This document shows positions 26,373 through 37,688 of a stretch of 64,000 bases of DNA, piece by piece (positions within the stretch are counted from its first letter, which is position 1; each line of letters begins with the position of its first letter). The stretch covers positions 1 to 64,000 of the forward strand of contig JAEUMP010000020.1 in NCBI GenBank assembly GCA_016791445.1. Reading direction: 5' to 3'. The DNA is from Hyphomonadaceae bacterium. GTDB lineage: Bacteria; Pseudomonadota; Alphaproteobacteria; Caulobacterales; Aquidulcibacteraceae. Both the position numbers and the translations under genes were made by a program. The notes under the pieces were generated by a model that ran no database searches, was not told where the DNA came from, and saw nothing but the letters and a program-made list of their open reading frames with translations.

Positions 26373-27008
26373 ATGGTCATGTCCATCGATCCCGCCAGCC
26401 TCGCGCCGCCCCTCGCCGAAAACACGCCGACAGTCCTGCCGGTCGCGTCGCCCGACACGCTGGCGCTCATGGCGCGACGGCGGTCGGCAAAGCCGTTCTT
26501 CCTGGCAGAACCGGCGCCTTCCTCAGCGCAGCTGGATGCGATCCTGCGTCTCGCGTCGCGCACGCCCGATCACGGCAAGCTGACGCCATGGCGCTTCATC
26601 GTGTTCGAAGGCGACGGCCGCGCACGCGCCGGCGCCGCATTGGCTGATGTGATGGCGAAGACCGGCGACGCGACGGAGGAAACACTCAAGGCCACGCGCG
26701 AAACCTTCACGCGCGCGCCGCTCGTCATCGCCGTCGTCTTCACGCCGAAACAGAGCATCAAGGCGCCCGAATGGGAACAGGTGCTGGCCGTTGGCGCGGT
26801 CAGCTATGGCGTCTTGCTCGCCGCGCACGCCTTCGGCTTCGGCGGCGTCTGGCTCACCGGCTGGCCGACCTACAACGCCGATGCGCGCACGGCGCTCGGC
26901 CTGAAGGCGGATGAGCAGATCGCGGCTTTCATTCACCTCGGCACGCAGACTGAAACCCAGCCGGAGCGCGTACGCCCCGACATGGCCTCCCTCGTCACGC
27001 GCTACTGA
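26373..27008 (+). CDS. Nitroreductase family protein, YdjA-like
   Basis: 211 residues. FMN-binding signatures are MARRRSAKPFFLAEPAPS, ASRTPDHGKLTPWRFIVFEG, and GAVSYGVLLAAHAFGFGGVW. The latter two are typical of the YdjA subgroup. ATG 26373 and an in-frame ATG 26379 are both possible. It is convergent with the DUF3137 gene, with a 7-base overlap. The upstream inverted repeat suggests iron or stress control. Confidence 0.87.
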   Translation: MVMSIDPASLAPPLAENTPTVLPVASPDTLALMARRRSAKPFFLAEPAPSSAQLDAILRLASRTPDHGKLTPWRFIVFEGDGRARAGAALADVMAKTGDATEETLKATRETFTRAPLVIAVVFTPKQSIKAPEWEQVLAVGAVSYGVLLAAHAFGFGGVWLTGWPTYNADARTALGLKADEQIAAFIHLGTQTETQPERVRPDMASLVTRY

Positions 27009-27985
27009 TTGTCGCCAAGATTGCGCGCGACGAGCGGCCCCATTTCCGCCGTCAGCACCGCATCCATGAGCTTCATGACTTCAGCGATGTCGGACACGAT
27101 CTTGCGCGCCCGCGCGGGGTCGGCGAGCGGCTTGAACATGTCGCCGATCTCAAACTTGTTCTCGCCTTCGACAGCGATGAGCAGATCTCCGTCCTGGAAC
27201 CCGCAACGGATGCGGCGGCCATTGTAGGCTTTCTCCAGATGGAGAAGGCGCTCCATGAACACCGGATGCACGAGATAGCGCGCCTCGACCTGATCGTTCG
27301 AATAGACCTCGAAGGCTCTCTCGAACGTCGAGTCCCCGAGACCCACGCGCTTCAGTTCACCCATCCCGCGCAGACCGTTGAACACCCACGCGTCGCGTTT
27401 CACGACGGTCACGCCGTTGAACTTCTTCGGGAAAGCGATGCGGATGATCTGTCCGCGAAACACCGTGACGTAGTCCCTGTCGCCGTCCTTGTCGCGGCGC
27501 TCATCCTCGAGTTTCGCTTCGCAGAGATCGAAGGCGCAGCCCTGCCGTTCGCCGTGGAAGAAGTCCTCGAAGTGCGACCGATCATAGCTCGGCAGCAGGT
27601 CGAGCTTGCGAAACCGCGACACGACGCCCGGCGGCTCGGCCTTTTCCGCATAGGTGACGCCGATGGCGTCCGCGATGGCGTCGAGCGAGGCGTTCTTGAT
27701 CCGGTCCGACAACTTCTGCAACGGCAGGTAGGCCAGCGTGAAGGCAAGGATGCCGCCCATGGCCAGCACGATGAACCCGACGAACACCTCCTTCGACAGG
27801 AAGTAGGCGACGACCCCCAGTGCGAGCGCGATCGGCGCGCCGACGATGATGCGCTTCTTGAAAGTGTCGATCGCGACGGCGCGGTCCGCCTCGCCGTCCC
27901 TGAACAGCGGTTCGATGCGCGCGGTGTAGAGCGCGTCGAACTGCGCGTCCGTGAGGTGCGCGAGATCGAGGGTTTCCTTGGTCAA
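27002..27985 (-). CDS. DUF3137-like membrane protein
   Basis: 327 residues. A soluble N-terminal part (about 45 residues) leads to two adjacent helices, IIVGAPIALALGVVAYFLS and VFVGFIVLAMGGILAFTLAY, then a cytoplasmic domain with HFEDFFHGERQGCAFDLCEA and FRGQIIRIAFPKKF, the DUF3137 pattern. The start is TTG 27985: it overlaps the LysE stop in TTGA and has GGGAG 9 bases upstream. Function is unknown. Confidence 0.8.
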   Translation of the reverse strand: MTKETLDLAHLTDAQFDALYTARIEPLFRDGEADRAVAIDTFKKRIIVGAPIALALGVVAYFLSKEVFVGFIVLAMGGILAFTLAYLPLQKLSDRIKNASLDAIADAIGVTYAEKAEPPGVVSRFRKLDLLPSYDRSHFEDFFHGERQGCAFDLCEAKLEDERRDKDGDRDYVTVFRGQIIRIAFPKKFNGVTVVKRDAWVFNGLRGMGELKRVGLGDSTFERAFEVYSNDQVEARYLVHPVFMERLLHLEKAYNGRRIRCGFQDGDLLIAVEGENKFEIGDMFKPLADPARARKIVSDIAEVMKLMDAVLTAEMGPLVARNLGDNQ

Positions 27986-28620
27986 CGCCGCGTCTCCCAC
28001 CAGAGCCAGATCGCCACCAGCCCGATACCGACTGCCGCGATGCGCCGCAACCGGACGGCGCGCCACGCGTCTGCGCCCCGCGCGAGCCACGTCGCGACGT
28101 GCGCCGCGCCGAAGACGATTCCCGCGTGGACGATCACCGAGATGACAATGTGCGACGCGCCGAACATCAGCGCCTGCGTCCTGAAGGGCGCGCGCGCGGG
28201 ATCGATGAAGCCCGGCAGCAAGGTGACGTAGAAGAGCGCCGCCTTCGGGTTGAGGAGGTTGGCGACAAGGCCGCGCACGAATGGCGTGGCGCCGGGCTGC
28301 ACATCCTCGTCATCGGCGTCGCGCCAGGCGTCAATGGCGAGCCACAACAGATAGACCACACCCGCGAGACGCAGGAGGTCGTAGAGTCCCGGCGCCGCGG
28401 CGATGGCGCTGCCGACGCCGAACGCTGCCGCCGTCATGTAGATCGCGAGCCCGAGCGTGACGCCCGCGACAGCGCGCAAGCCCGACGCGCGCCCCTGCGC
28501 CAGCGTAAGGACCGCGAGCCAGACCATGTTCGGACCCGGCGTCAGCTCGACCAACGCCATCGCCGCGAGAAACGGGGCGATCATCGCCGGGTCGACGGGC
28601 CAGCCGTCGCCAGGCGTCAT
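27982..28620 (-). CDS. LysE/RhtB family amino-acid exporter
   Basis: 212 residues with six hydrophobic segments. The family motif VELTPGPNMVWLAVLTLAQG is near the N-terminus, and LVANLLNPKAALFYVTLLPG is in the middle. RhtB-type exporters expel amino acids such as homoserine, threonine or lysine; the substrate here cannot be predicted. It is translationally coupled to the DUF3137 gene. An internal ATG at 28584 is an alternative start. Confidence 0.9.
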   Translation of the reverse strand: MTPGDGWPVDPAMIAPFLAAMALVELTPGPNMVWLAVLTLAQGRASGLRAVAGVTLGLAIYMTAAAFGVGSAIAAAPGLYDLLRLAGVVYLLWLAIDAWRDADDEDVQPGATPFVRGLVANLLNPKAALFYVTLLPGFIDPARAPFRTQALMFGASHIVISVIVHAGIVFGAAHVATWLARGADAWRAVRLRRIAAVGIGLVAIWLWWETRR

Positions 28621-28641
28621 GCGTCGGGCGTCCGCTGCGCG

Positions 28642-30363
28642 TCAGATATCCGCATAGACATGCGTTTCGCCGGCGAAGCCCGGATGGGTGACGGCGCCGA
28701 GATGCGCGGGGCCGACCTGCTGCGCATACTTCCAGAGCGCGCCGGAGCCGTAGTTGGTGGTGCGCGGCCTCCACGCCTGCTTGCGCGCCGCGAGTTCGGC
28801 ATCGCTGACTTCAAGATCGATCCGCCCGGTTGCGGCGTCGATGCAGATCATGTCGCCGTCTCGAACGAGCGCGATGGGGCCGCCAAGTTGGGCTTCGGGG
28901 CCGACATGCCCGATGCAGAAACCGCGAGTCGCGCCGGAGAAGCGCCCATCGGTGATGAGCGCGACCTTGTCGCCCATGCCCTGACCGTAAAGTGCGGCGG
29001 TCGTCGACAACATTTCGCGCATACCCGGACCGCCGCGCGGGCCCTCATAGCGGATGACGAGCACTTCGCCTTCCTTGTACGCACCGTCCGAAACTGCCGC
29101 GAACGCCGCTTCTTCGCCATCGAACACGCGCGCAGGGCCGCGGAAATCGATCTTTTCCATGCCCGCGATCTTCACGATGGCGCCTTCCGGCGCGAGCGAG
29201 CCCCACAGGCCCACGACGCCGCCGTTCGGGGAAAGCGCGTTGGTCATCGGGCGGATCACGTCCTGATCGGCGCGCAGCGTCACGCCTTCGAGATTTTCGC
29301 GCAGCGTCTTGCCCGTCACGGTCATCACGTCGCCATGCAGGAGCCCCGCGTCGAGCAGCACGCGCAGCAGCGCTGGCACGCCGCCCGCCTCGCCCATGTG
29401 CTTGGCGACATACTTCCCGCCCGGCTGAAGATCGACGAGCCAGGGCGTGCGCTTGAACACTTCCGCCATGTCGCGAAGGGTGAACTTCACGCCGGCTTCA
29501 TGCGCCATCGCAGGCAAGTGCAATCCGCCATTCGTCGAGCCCCCCGTCGCCGCCACGACGATGGCGGCGTTCTCGAACGCCTCGCGCGTGCAGATGTCGC
29601 GCGGGCGGATGTTGCGCTCGATGAGATCGACGACCGCCGCGCCGCTCGCGCGCGCATAGGCGTCGCGGCTTTCGTAAGGTGCGGGTAGCGCCGCCGAGAG
29701 CGGGAGCGCGAGACCTATCGCCTCGCTAACGCAGGCCATGGTGTTGGCGGTGTACTGCCCGCCGCAGGCGCCGTCGCCGAGACAGGCGTGCTTTTCGAGA
29801 TCGCAGAGATCCTCGAGCGACATCTTGCCCGCCGCGTGCTGGCCCACGCCCTCGAAGAGATCGCGCACATTCACTTCCCGGCCGCGCCACACGCCAGGTA
29901 GAATCGATCCGCCGTAAAGAAACACGCTCGGCACGTTCAGCCTAAGCATCGCCATCATCATGCCCGGCAGCGACTTGTCGCACCCTGCGAGCCCCACGAG
30001 CGCATCATAGGCGTGACCGCGCATGGACAGCTCGACGCTGTCGGCGATCACTTCGCGCGATGCGAGGGAGGAGCGCATGCCCTCATGGCCCATGGCGATG
30101 CCGTCGGTGACGGTGATGGTGCAGAATTCACGCGGCGTGGCGCCGGCGGCCTTCACGCCTTCGCTCACCGCATGCGCCTGACGCATCAGCGCGGTGTTGC
30201 AGGGCGCGGCCTCGTTCCAGCAGGACGCGACGCCGACGAAGGGTTGTTCGATCTCCTTCGTGCCGAGGCCCATGGCGTAGTAATACGAGCGGTGCGGCGC
30301 GCGCTCCGGGCCCACGGTGGTGTGCCGCGACGGCAGCTTCGACTTGTCCCAACGACGTGTCAT
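28642..30363 (-). CDS. ilvD: Dihydroxy-acid dehydratase family (IlvD/Edd)
   Basis: 573 residues. Iron-sulfur cluster ligands are visible in VGVASCWNEAAPCN, GLAGCDKSLPGMMMA and LGDGACGGQYTANTM. VAATGGSTNGGLHLPA and DGRFSGATRGFCIGHV also match. IlvD acts late in valine/isoleucine synthesis; related IlvD/Edd members are sugar-acid dehydratases, so a sugar-acid role cannot be excluded without alignment. The start is MTRRWDKSKLP at 30363. Confidence 0.9.
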   Translation of the reverse strand: MTRRWDKSKLPSRHTTVGPERAPHRSYYYAMGLGTKEIEQPFVGVASCWNEAAPCNTALMRQAHAVSEGVKAAGATPREFCTITVTDGIAMGHEGMRSSLASREVIADSVELSMRGHAYDALVGLAGCDKSLPGMMMAMLRLNVPSVFLYGGSILPGVWRGREVNVRDLFEGVGQHAAGKMSLEDLCDLEKHACLGDGACGGQYTANTMACVSEAIGLALPLSAALPAPYESRDAYARASGAAVVDLIERNIRPRDICTREAFENAAIVVAATGGSTNGGLHLPAMAHEAGVKFTLRDMAEVFKRTPWLVDLQPGGKYVAKHMGEAGGVPALLRVLLDAGLLHGDVMTVTGKTLRENLEGVTLRADQDVIRPMTNALSPNGGVVGLWGSLAPEGAIVKIAGMEKIDFRGPARVFDGEEAAFAAVSDGAYKEGEVLVIRYEGPRGGPGMREMLSTTAALYGQGMGDKVALITDGRFSGATRGFCIGHVGPEAQLGGPIALVRDGDMICIDAATGRIDLEVSDAELAARKQAWRPRTTNYGSGALWKYAQQVGPAHLGAVTHPGFAGETHVYADI

Positions 30364-30383
30364 GCGCGCTTCCTGCTTCTCTC

Positions 30384-31600
30384 TCAGTTCAAGGATTCCG
30401 CCAGCCCCACGAGGCGCGGCAGACAGACGGTCTTCAGATCATAACGCGCGATCGCATCCGCACGCGCCTGTACACGCAACGGACGATGCGCTTCCGGCGC
30501 CGCAAGGGCATGGACGATGCGGTCGCTCAAGGCTTCGACGTCGAAAAAGTCGATCATGATGCCGTTGCGCCCGTGCTGCACCGCTTCGCGCACCGGCGCG
30601 GTGTCGGAGGCGATCACCGCGCAGCCCGCACTCAACGCTTCCAGCAGCGACCACGACAACACGAAGGGATAGGTCAGATAGACATGCGCCGCCGATACGG
30701 CGAGCGCGTCGAGATAGGTCTGGCGCGGGACGCGGCCGAGAAAGTGGACGCGCGACAGATCCAGCCGCCCTTCCAGTTCCTTCAGGTAGATGTCCTTCCA
30801 CGTCGCGCCCTCCGGCGCCGGCAGGCCATAGGCCGTGCCACCGTTGTCGCCGATGATGACCACATGTGCGTTGGGGCGTTCACGCAGCACCTTCGGCAGC
30901 GCGCGCAGGAAGATGTGGATCCCGCGCAACGGTTCGAGATGGCGGTTGATGTTGGTCACGACTTCGTCGCCCGGTTTGAAAACGATCTCCGTGCCGGGAA
31001 TGGAGAGCCGCGCATCGGCGCGGGGCGCGGCGGACGTCGTGTCGATTCCGTCGTGGATCACCTCGATGCGGCGGCGAATATCGTAAGGGAACGTGTCGCG
31101 CTGGAACTCCGTTGGCGAGACGGCGCGCGTGGCGTCCATCGTCGACATGGCAAGCGCACCGTTCTTCGCCCTTACGCGGATCGCATTGTCGAGGTCCATC
31201 GGACCGAACTCGGGATCGAAGCCGACGTCGAGTCCGCGCGCGCCGGTATAGAATTCGGCGTAAAGCAGCTGCGGAACGCCAGGCCAGACGTCGTCGAGAA
31301 ACATCGTCTCGCCCCAGCCGTTGTGCCCGATGACAAGATCGGGCCAGAATCCCTTCTGCTTCATCGCATCGGCGACACGCGCGGTCGCCGCGCCGCGCAG
31401 GCAGTCGGCCTCGTAGCGCACAGCGAGCGGCACGATGCCCGGCGTCGTGCCGCGCTTCATGGCGTATTTCGAGGCCGGAATGCCCGGCAGGTCGCGCGCC
31501 GTCTGCGAGCCGAGCGCGAGAACTTGGTGCCCACGGGCTCTCAGCGCAGGCGCAAGATGCACGAACTGCGCGGGAAAGTTGTTGTGGACGAACAGGATCC

Positions 31601-31604
<4 letters not shown>
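30384..31604 (-). CDS. Glycosyltransferase, GT4-like
   Basis: 406 residues, GT-B fold. The N-terminal domain begins [21 protein letters not shown]. The C-terminal nucleotide-sugar domain shows [20 protein letters not shown] and a GT4-type donor motif region ([20 protein letters not shown]). Acceptor and donor are unknown. It starts with GTG overlapping the valS stop (GTGA), an unusual partner for a synthetase gene. Confidence 0.88.
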
Positions 31605-34261
<2,657 letters not shown>

Positions 34262-34350
34262 CGGGAAGTGATAGCGCCCGCGCGCGCCGCGCGCGACTGG
34301 TTTCAGGCGACCGGCCCGGAGCGGTCCAATTGGCCGCGCCGGCCCCAACG

Positions 34351-34378
34351 AAAACGACCCCGGCGGAGGCCGGGGCCG
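34351..34378 (-). terminator. Intrinsic terminator after popZ
   Basis: On the minus strand a CCCCGGC/GCCGGGG hairpin (arms 34358-34364 and 34369-34375, loop CTCC) is followed by TCGTTTTCG. It separates popZ from valS, so valS probably relies on its own promoter between 34262 and 34350. Confidence 0.75.
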
Positions 34379-34402
34379 TTCGGAAGCACGGTGAGCGTCT
34401 CG

Positions 34403-34888
34403 CTAGCGCGCGAGACGGGAAATCCGGTCGAGTTCCGCCTCGACTTTCGCTTCCACGATAGCCGGCAGGTTCTGGTCGAGCCAATCGCGCAGCATGGGCT
34501 GCAGCAGTTCGCGCACCACGCCCTCGACCGTCTGGCCGGGCGTGTCGGTCAGTCGAAGCGTTCCCGCAAGACGATTAAACGCGCCTGCCGTCTGCGAGAC
34601 GACCGGCTCTGAAATGATCGCGTCGGCAGGACGCGCGGCGACCGGCGCAGGAGCGCGCGGCGCGGCCACGGGCGCGGCTACGACCGGCGCAAGCGGCTCG
34701 ACAGCGGGCTGCTCGTCGAAGACGAGGAGATCGTCGTCTACAGGCGCGCGCGCTTCGTCCTCCGCCGGCGTGCTGAGTTCCAGCACCGGATCTGCTGAAG
34801 GTTGTGCCTCGTCCTCGGAAATGATCCGGCGGATCGAAGCGAGAATCTCCTCCATGGAGGGCTCGGCTTGGGGGTCTTGCAGCGCCAT
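34403..34888 (-). CDS. popZ: Polar organising protein PopZ (DUF2497)
   Basis: 161 residues. It has the PopZ signature: the N-terminal helix EPSMEEILASIRRIISEDEA, an acidic Pro/Ala-rich disordered middle (about 30-105), and the C-terminal oligomerisation block VEGVVRELLQPMLRDWLDQN followed by LPAIVEAKVEAELDRIS. In Caulobacter PopZ forms polar condensates that anchor ParB-bound origins and recruit polarity factors. Genes pcm-tolC-popZ-valS are in the same order as in that group. The linker is somewhat shorter than in Caulobacter. Confidence 0.9.
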   Translation of the reverse strand: MALQDPQAEPSMEEILASIRRIISEDEAQPSADPVLELSTPAEDEARAPVDDDLLVFDEQPAVEPLAPVVAAPVAAPRAPAPVAARPADAIISEPVVSQTAGAFNRLAGTLRLTDTPGQTVEGVVRELLQPMLRDWLDQNLPAIVEAKVEAELDRISRLAR

Positions 34889-34956
34889 GGGGCATCCGTG
34901 AACAGAGTCGTCGCGACGCGATAGCGCCGTTTCGGCTCCGTCACGCAGACTGCGGG

Positions 34957-36336
34957 TCAGTCGTCCTTGCCGTCATCCGCAGGCCACGTGCGCAGCATCG
35001 TCCAGCGCACCGCGCGACGATGATCGTCGGGATCGTATAACGGCGCGTTAACATTGAGCGTGCGCGCGTCGAGTTTGCCGATGGAGAGCAGCAGGCCGTG
35101 CGCGGCGACGTAGGCGTCGCGTTCGGCGCGCGTCACGGCGAGCTGCGAGTCGAGCAATTCCTGTTGCGCATCAAGGACATCGAGTGTCGTGCGCAGGCCC
35201 ACCTGCTGTTCCTGCTCGACGCCTTCCAGCGCCAGTTCATTGGCGCGGACCTGCTCGCGGGAGGCTTCGATGACGCGCTGGGCTGCGGCGAAATCGTTCC
35301 ACGCCGAGGTGGTCTGGCTGACGACGGAGCGGCGCACCTCCTCGGTCTGCGATTCGGCGCGCAGCACGCCGAGGCGCGCCGAGCGTGTCCGCGAGCGTGC
35401 AAAGCCGCCCTCGAACAACGGAATCGTGACCTGCGCCGCCGCAACCTGGCTCTCGGTTTCGATTCCCGGGCCCGATGGCTCGATGTCGCGGGCCATGCGT
35501 CCGAACACCGACACCTGAGGAAGTAGATCGGCGCGCGCGATTCGCACCTGCTCGCGGGCTGCGCGCTCGTTCTGCTTGAACCGGCGCAGATCGGGATTGC
35601 TGTCGAGCGCAACGGCCACCGCCTCGTCCAGATTCTCGGGCACGCCAGCCACCGCCGGCGCCGGCTCGAGCGCGCCCGGCTGCGTGCCGACAATCCGCAT
35701 ATATTCCGCCCGCGAAGCTGCAAGGTCGGAGCGGGCGGCGGCGAGCCCGGCCTGCGCGCCGGCGAGCCGCGCCTGCGCCTGCGCCACGTCCGTGCGTGTG
35801 ATCTCGCCGACCTCGAAACGATCCTTCGCCGCCTGCAGCTGGCGCTCGAGCAGCGACACGTTGTTCTCACGGATGCGCACGACCTCTTCATCGCGACGCA
35901 CGTCGACGTAAACCGCGATCACCTGCAGCAGCACCTGTTGTTCGGTGGATCGCAGCCCCTCCTGGGCGCCGGCGATCTGGGCGTTGGCCTGGCCAAGTTG
36001 GGCGACGCGACGGCCGCCCTCGAACAGGGACTGCGAGGCGGTGATGGTCGCGTTTTGCGGTTCGAACGTGTTCTTAGAACGCTGCGTGCCGAGGAAAGTC
36101 TCGGTTTCGGTGATGCGCAGTTGCGAGCCGTAGGAGCCAGTGATGCCAACCTGCGGCAGGAAGCCCGCGCGGGCCTGGGCGAAGGATTCGTCGGCCTGCC
36201 GCGCCTGCTGGCGCGCGCCGTCGAGCGTGGGATTGGTCTTGTAGGCGGCGGCGAGCGCGTCCGCGAGGGTGTCGGCGGCGGCGGCGCCCGGCGCCAGGCC
36301 CGCAGCAGCGAGAAGCGCGGTCAGGATCATGCGCAT
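34957..36336 (-). CDS. tolC: TolC-family outer-membrane efflux channel
   Basis: 459 residues with a cleavable signal (MRMILTALLAAAGLAPGAAA). Two OEP repeats of long coiled-coil helices are evident, with NPTLDGARQQARQADESFAQ in the first and NPDLRRFKQNERAAREQV in the second. It forms a trimeric channel for type I secretion and RND/ABC pumps. GAGG lies upstream of ATG 36334-36336. A 7-12-7 palindrome upstream suggests repression. It is a candidate outlet for the RND pump at 40.5-44.6 kb, which has no outer-membrane gene of its own. Confidence 0.9.
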   Translation of the reverse strand: MRMILTALLAAAGLAPGAAAADTLADALAAAYKTNPTLDGARQQARQADESFAQARAGFLPQVGITGSYGSQLRITETETFLGTQRSKNTFEPQNATITASQSLFEGGRRVAQLGQANAQIAGAQEGLRSTEQQVLLQVIAVYVDVRRDEEVVRIRENNVSLLERQLQAAKDRFEVGEITRTDVAQAQARLAGAQAGLAAARSDLAASRAEYMRIVGTQPGALEPAPAVAGVPENLDEAVAVALDSNPDLRRFKQNERAAREQVRIARADLLPQVSVFGRMARDIEPSGPGIETESQVAAAQVTIPLFEGGFARSRTRSARLGVLRAESQTEEVRRSVVSQTTSAWNDFAAAQRVIEASREQVRANELALEGVEQEQQVGLRTTLDVLDAQQELLDSQLAVTRAERDAYVAAHGLLLSIGKLDARTLNVNAPLYDPDDHRRAVRWTMLRTWPADDGKDD

Positions 36337-36388
36337 GGTGGAATGGGCCTCATTCTGATGGCGGCCGCGGCGCGTGCGGCAAGTCTCT

Positions 36389-36414
36389 TCTGAACAGTAT
36401 AGCGAGCGTTCAGA
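36389..36414. promoter_or_regulatory. Palindromic operator candidate upstream of tolC
   Basis: TCTGAAC (36389-36395) and GTTCAGA (36408-36414) are exact inverted repeats 12 bases apart, centred about 66 bases before the tolC start. A -10-like TATACT on the minus strand lies in the spacer, so a bound dimer would cover the promoter. This layout is typical of TetR-family efflux repressors, but no such regulator is in the window. Confidence 0.4.
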
Positions 36415-36484
36415 CGCCATACCATGCAACGACCGCCGAATGCGGTCTCCGCGTTGCGCGTGCGACACGAATGGCGCGGGACGC

Positions 36485-37135
36485 TCAGAACGCGAACTGC
36501 GGCTCGGCCGCGAGCCCCGGCGCCAGCGGCGGCGCGGCATCGAACAGGACCCGGAACGCCGTTATTCCGCCGGCCTTCTTGTAGAGCCGGGCATGACCCA
36601 CCGGACCCGACCGGACGATCACGCCGAGCCGGCCGCCTTCCGCCAATTGCGCGATCCAGGCGTCGGGGACCACTTCCGCCGACCCGTTGAGCATGATGAC
36701 ATCGTAGGGCGCGGTGTCCGGCCAACCGTCCTTGATGTCGGTGGAGGCGGTGTGGACATTGCTCAGGCCGCAGGCCCCGAGCGCCGCCACCGCCGCAAAA
36801 CTCAACGCGGAATCAGCTTCCAGCAACGTCGTCTCGACCCCGCACCGCGCCAGCACGGCGGCCCCGTACCCCGTGGCCCCGGCGATCTCCAGGCCCCGTT
36901 CACCGGGTTTGGGCGACAACGACTGGATAAGCTTGCCCAGATCGCGCGGCCGCATAAGCGTGCGACCGGGCGCCGTTTCCAGCTCCCGGTCGGCATAGGC
37001 CAGCGCCTTGCGGTCCGTCGGCGCGAAGGCCTCCCGGGGTATGGCGCGCATGGCCGCCAGGATCGCCGGGTTGGTCACGTCGTTGGGCCGGACCTGGGTC
37101 TCGACCATCAGATGGCGCGCGCGCGCGAAATCCAT
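36485..37135 (-). CDS. pcm: Protein-L-isoaspartate O-methyltransferase family protein
   Basis: 216 residues from MDFARARHLMVETQ (ATG 37133-37135). The SAM-binding glycine loop is GLEIAGATGYGAAVLA, slightly degenerate against the usual VLEIGTGSGY. IPREAFAPTDRKALAYAD is typical of the family N-terminus. These enzymes repair isoaspartyl residues, and this subgroup sits next to tolC in alphaproteobacteria. The degenerate loop leaves catalytic competence open. Confidence 0.8.
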   Translation of the reverse strand: MDFARARHLMVETQVRPNDVTNPAILAAMRAIPREAFAPTDRKALAYADRELETAPGRTLMRPRDLGKLIQSLSPKPGERGLEIAGATGYGAAVLARCGVETTLLEADSALSFAAVAALGACGLSNVHTASTDIKDGWPDTAPYDVIMLNGSAEVVPDAWIAQLAEGGRLGVIVRSGPVGHARLYKKAGGITAFRVLFDAAPPLAPGLAAEPQFAF

Positions 37136-37264
37136 GAGGCGTCCTTCGGAATCTCTGTCCCGGCTGATACGCGCGACCAATGCGGCGAACAAGCGGGTCT
37201 CCCCGTGACTTCGCGGCGCGGCCTTGCTATCTCCCCGCGCTCACCCCTGACCCTATTCGGGAAC

Positions 37265-37338
37265 GGCCTCGTGGCGGAGTGGTGACGCAGCGGACTGCAA
37301 ATCCGTGCACCCCGGTTCGATTCCGGGCGAGGCCTCCA
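37265..37338 (+). tRNA. tRNA-Cys (anticodon GCA), CCA encoded
   Basis: Acceptor GGCCTCG pairs with CGAGGCC. The anticodon loop CTGCAAA gives GCA, with stem CGGA/TCCG. The T arm is CCCGG/CCGGG with loop TTCGATT. Discriminator T is followed by an encoded CCA at 37336-37338. Confidence 0.95.
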
Positions 37339-37370
37339 ACCCTTCTTTCACCGTGTTTCTTCACGTCGCC

Positions 37371-37490
37371 TTGACGTTAACGGGTTCTTTACCCGCAGGC
37401 CCCATATCTTGCGTGTCTTCCCTTGGAGACACCCCACCATACCCAACGCCTTTCGGGGGCCCTTCTCGGGCCCCCGTTTCTTCTTTGGGC
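37371..37490 (+). ncRNA. Candidate structured small RNA
   Basis: Between tRNA-Cys and tRNA-Asn the + strand holds three hairpins in series: CGGGT-ttcttt-ACCCG at 37381-37395, GTGTCT...AGACAC at 37413-37432, then a C-rich single-stranded stretch (CCCCACCATACCCAACG) and a terminator hairpin with a T-rich tail. No convincing coding frame fits. A chain of stem-loops with an exposed C-rich segment and a rho-independent end is typical of trans-acting sRNAs in alphaproteobacteria. No promoter is obvious; processing from the tRNA-Cys transcript is an alternative. Confidence 0.4.
37454..37487 (+). terminator. Strong intrinsic terminator
   Basis: CGGGGGCCC (37454-37462) pairs with GGGCCCCCG (37468-37476) across a TTCTC loop, followed by TTTCTTCTTTG. 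It ends the tRNA-Cys/candidate sRNA transcript. A second hairpin (CCCTCCC-atcaa-GGGAGGG, 37490-37508) follows immediately without a T tract. Confidence 0.8.
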
Positions 37491-37599
37491 CCTCCCATCA
37501 AGGGAGGGACGCTCCCGCGGCGGGTGCAAATTGGACGGCGCTTCCCCCTTTCGGACTGGCGCCGATCTTGATAAGTGACCCGCCACGCGAGAGCGCTGT

Positions 37600-37674
37600 T
37601 CCTCGGTAGCTCAGTGGTAGAGCAGTCGACTGTTAATCGACTGGTCGTAGGTTCGAATCCTACCCGGGGAGCCA
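37600..37674 (+). tRNA. tRNA-Asn (anticodon GTT), CCA encoded
   Basis: Acceptor TCCTCGG pairs with CCGGGGA. The anticodon stem GTCGA/TCGAC frames the loop CTGTTAA (anticodon GTT). The T arm is GTAGG/CCTAC with loop TTCGAAT. Discriminator G is followed by CCA at 37672-37674. Confidence 0.96.
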
Positions 37675-37688
37675 TTCTCGCCTGCGAT

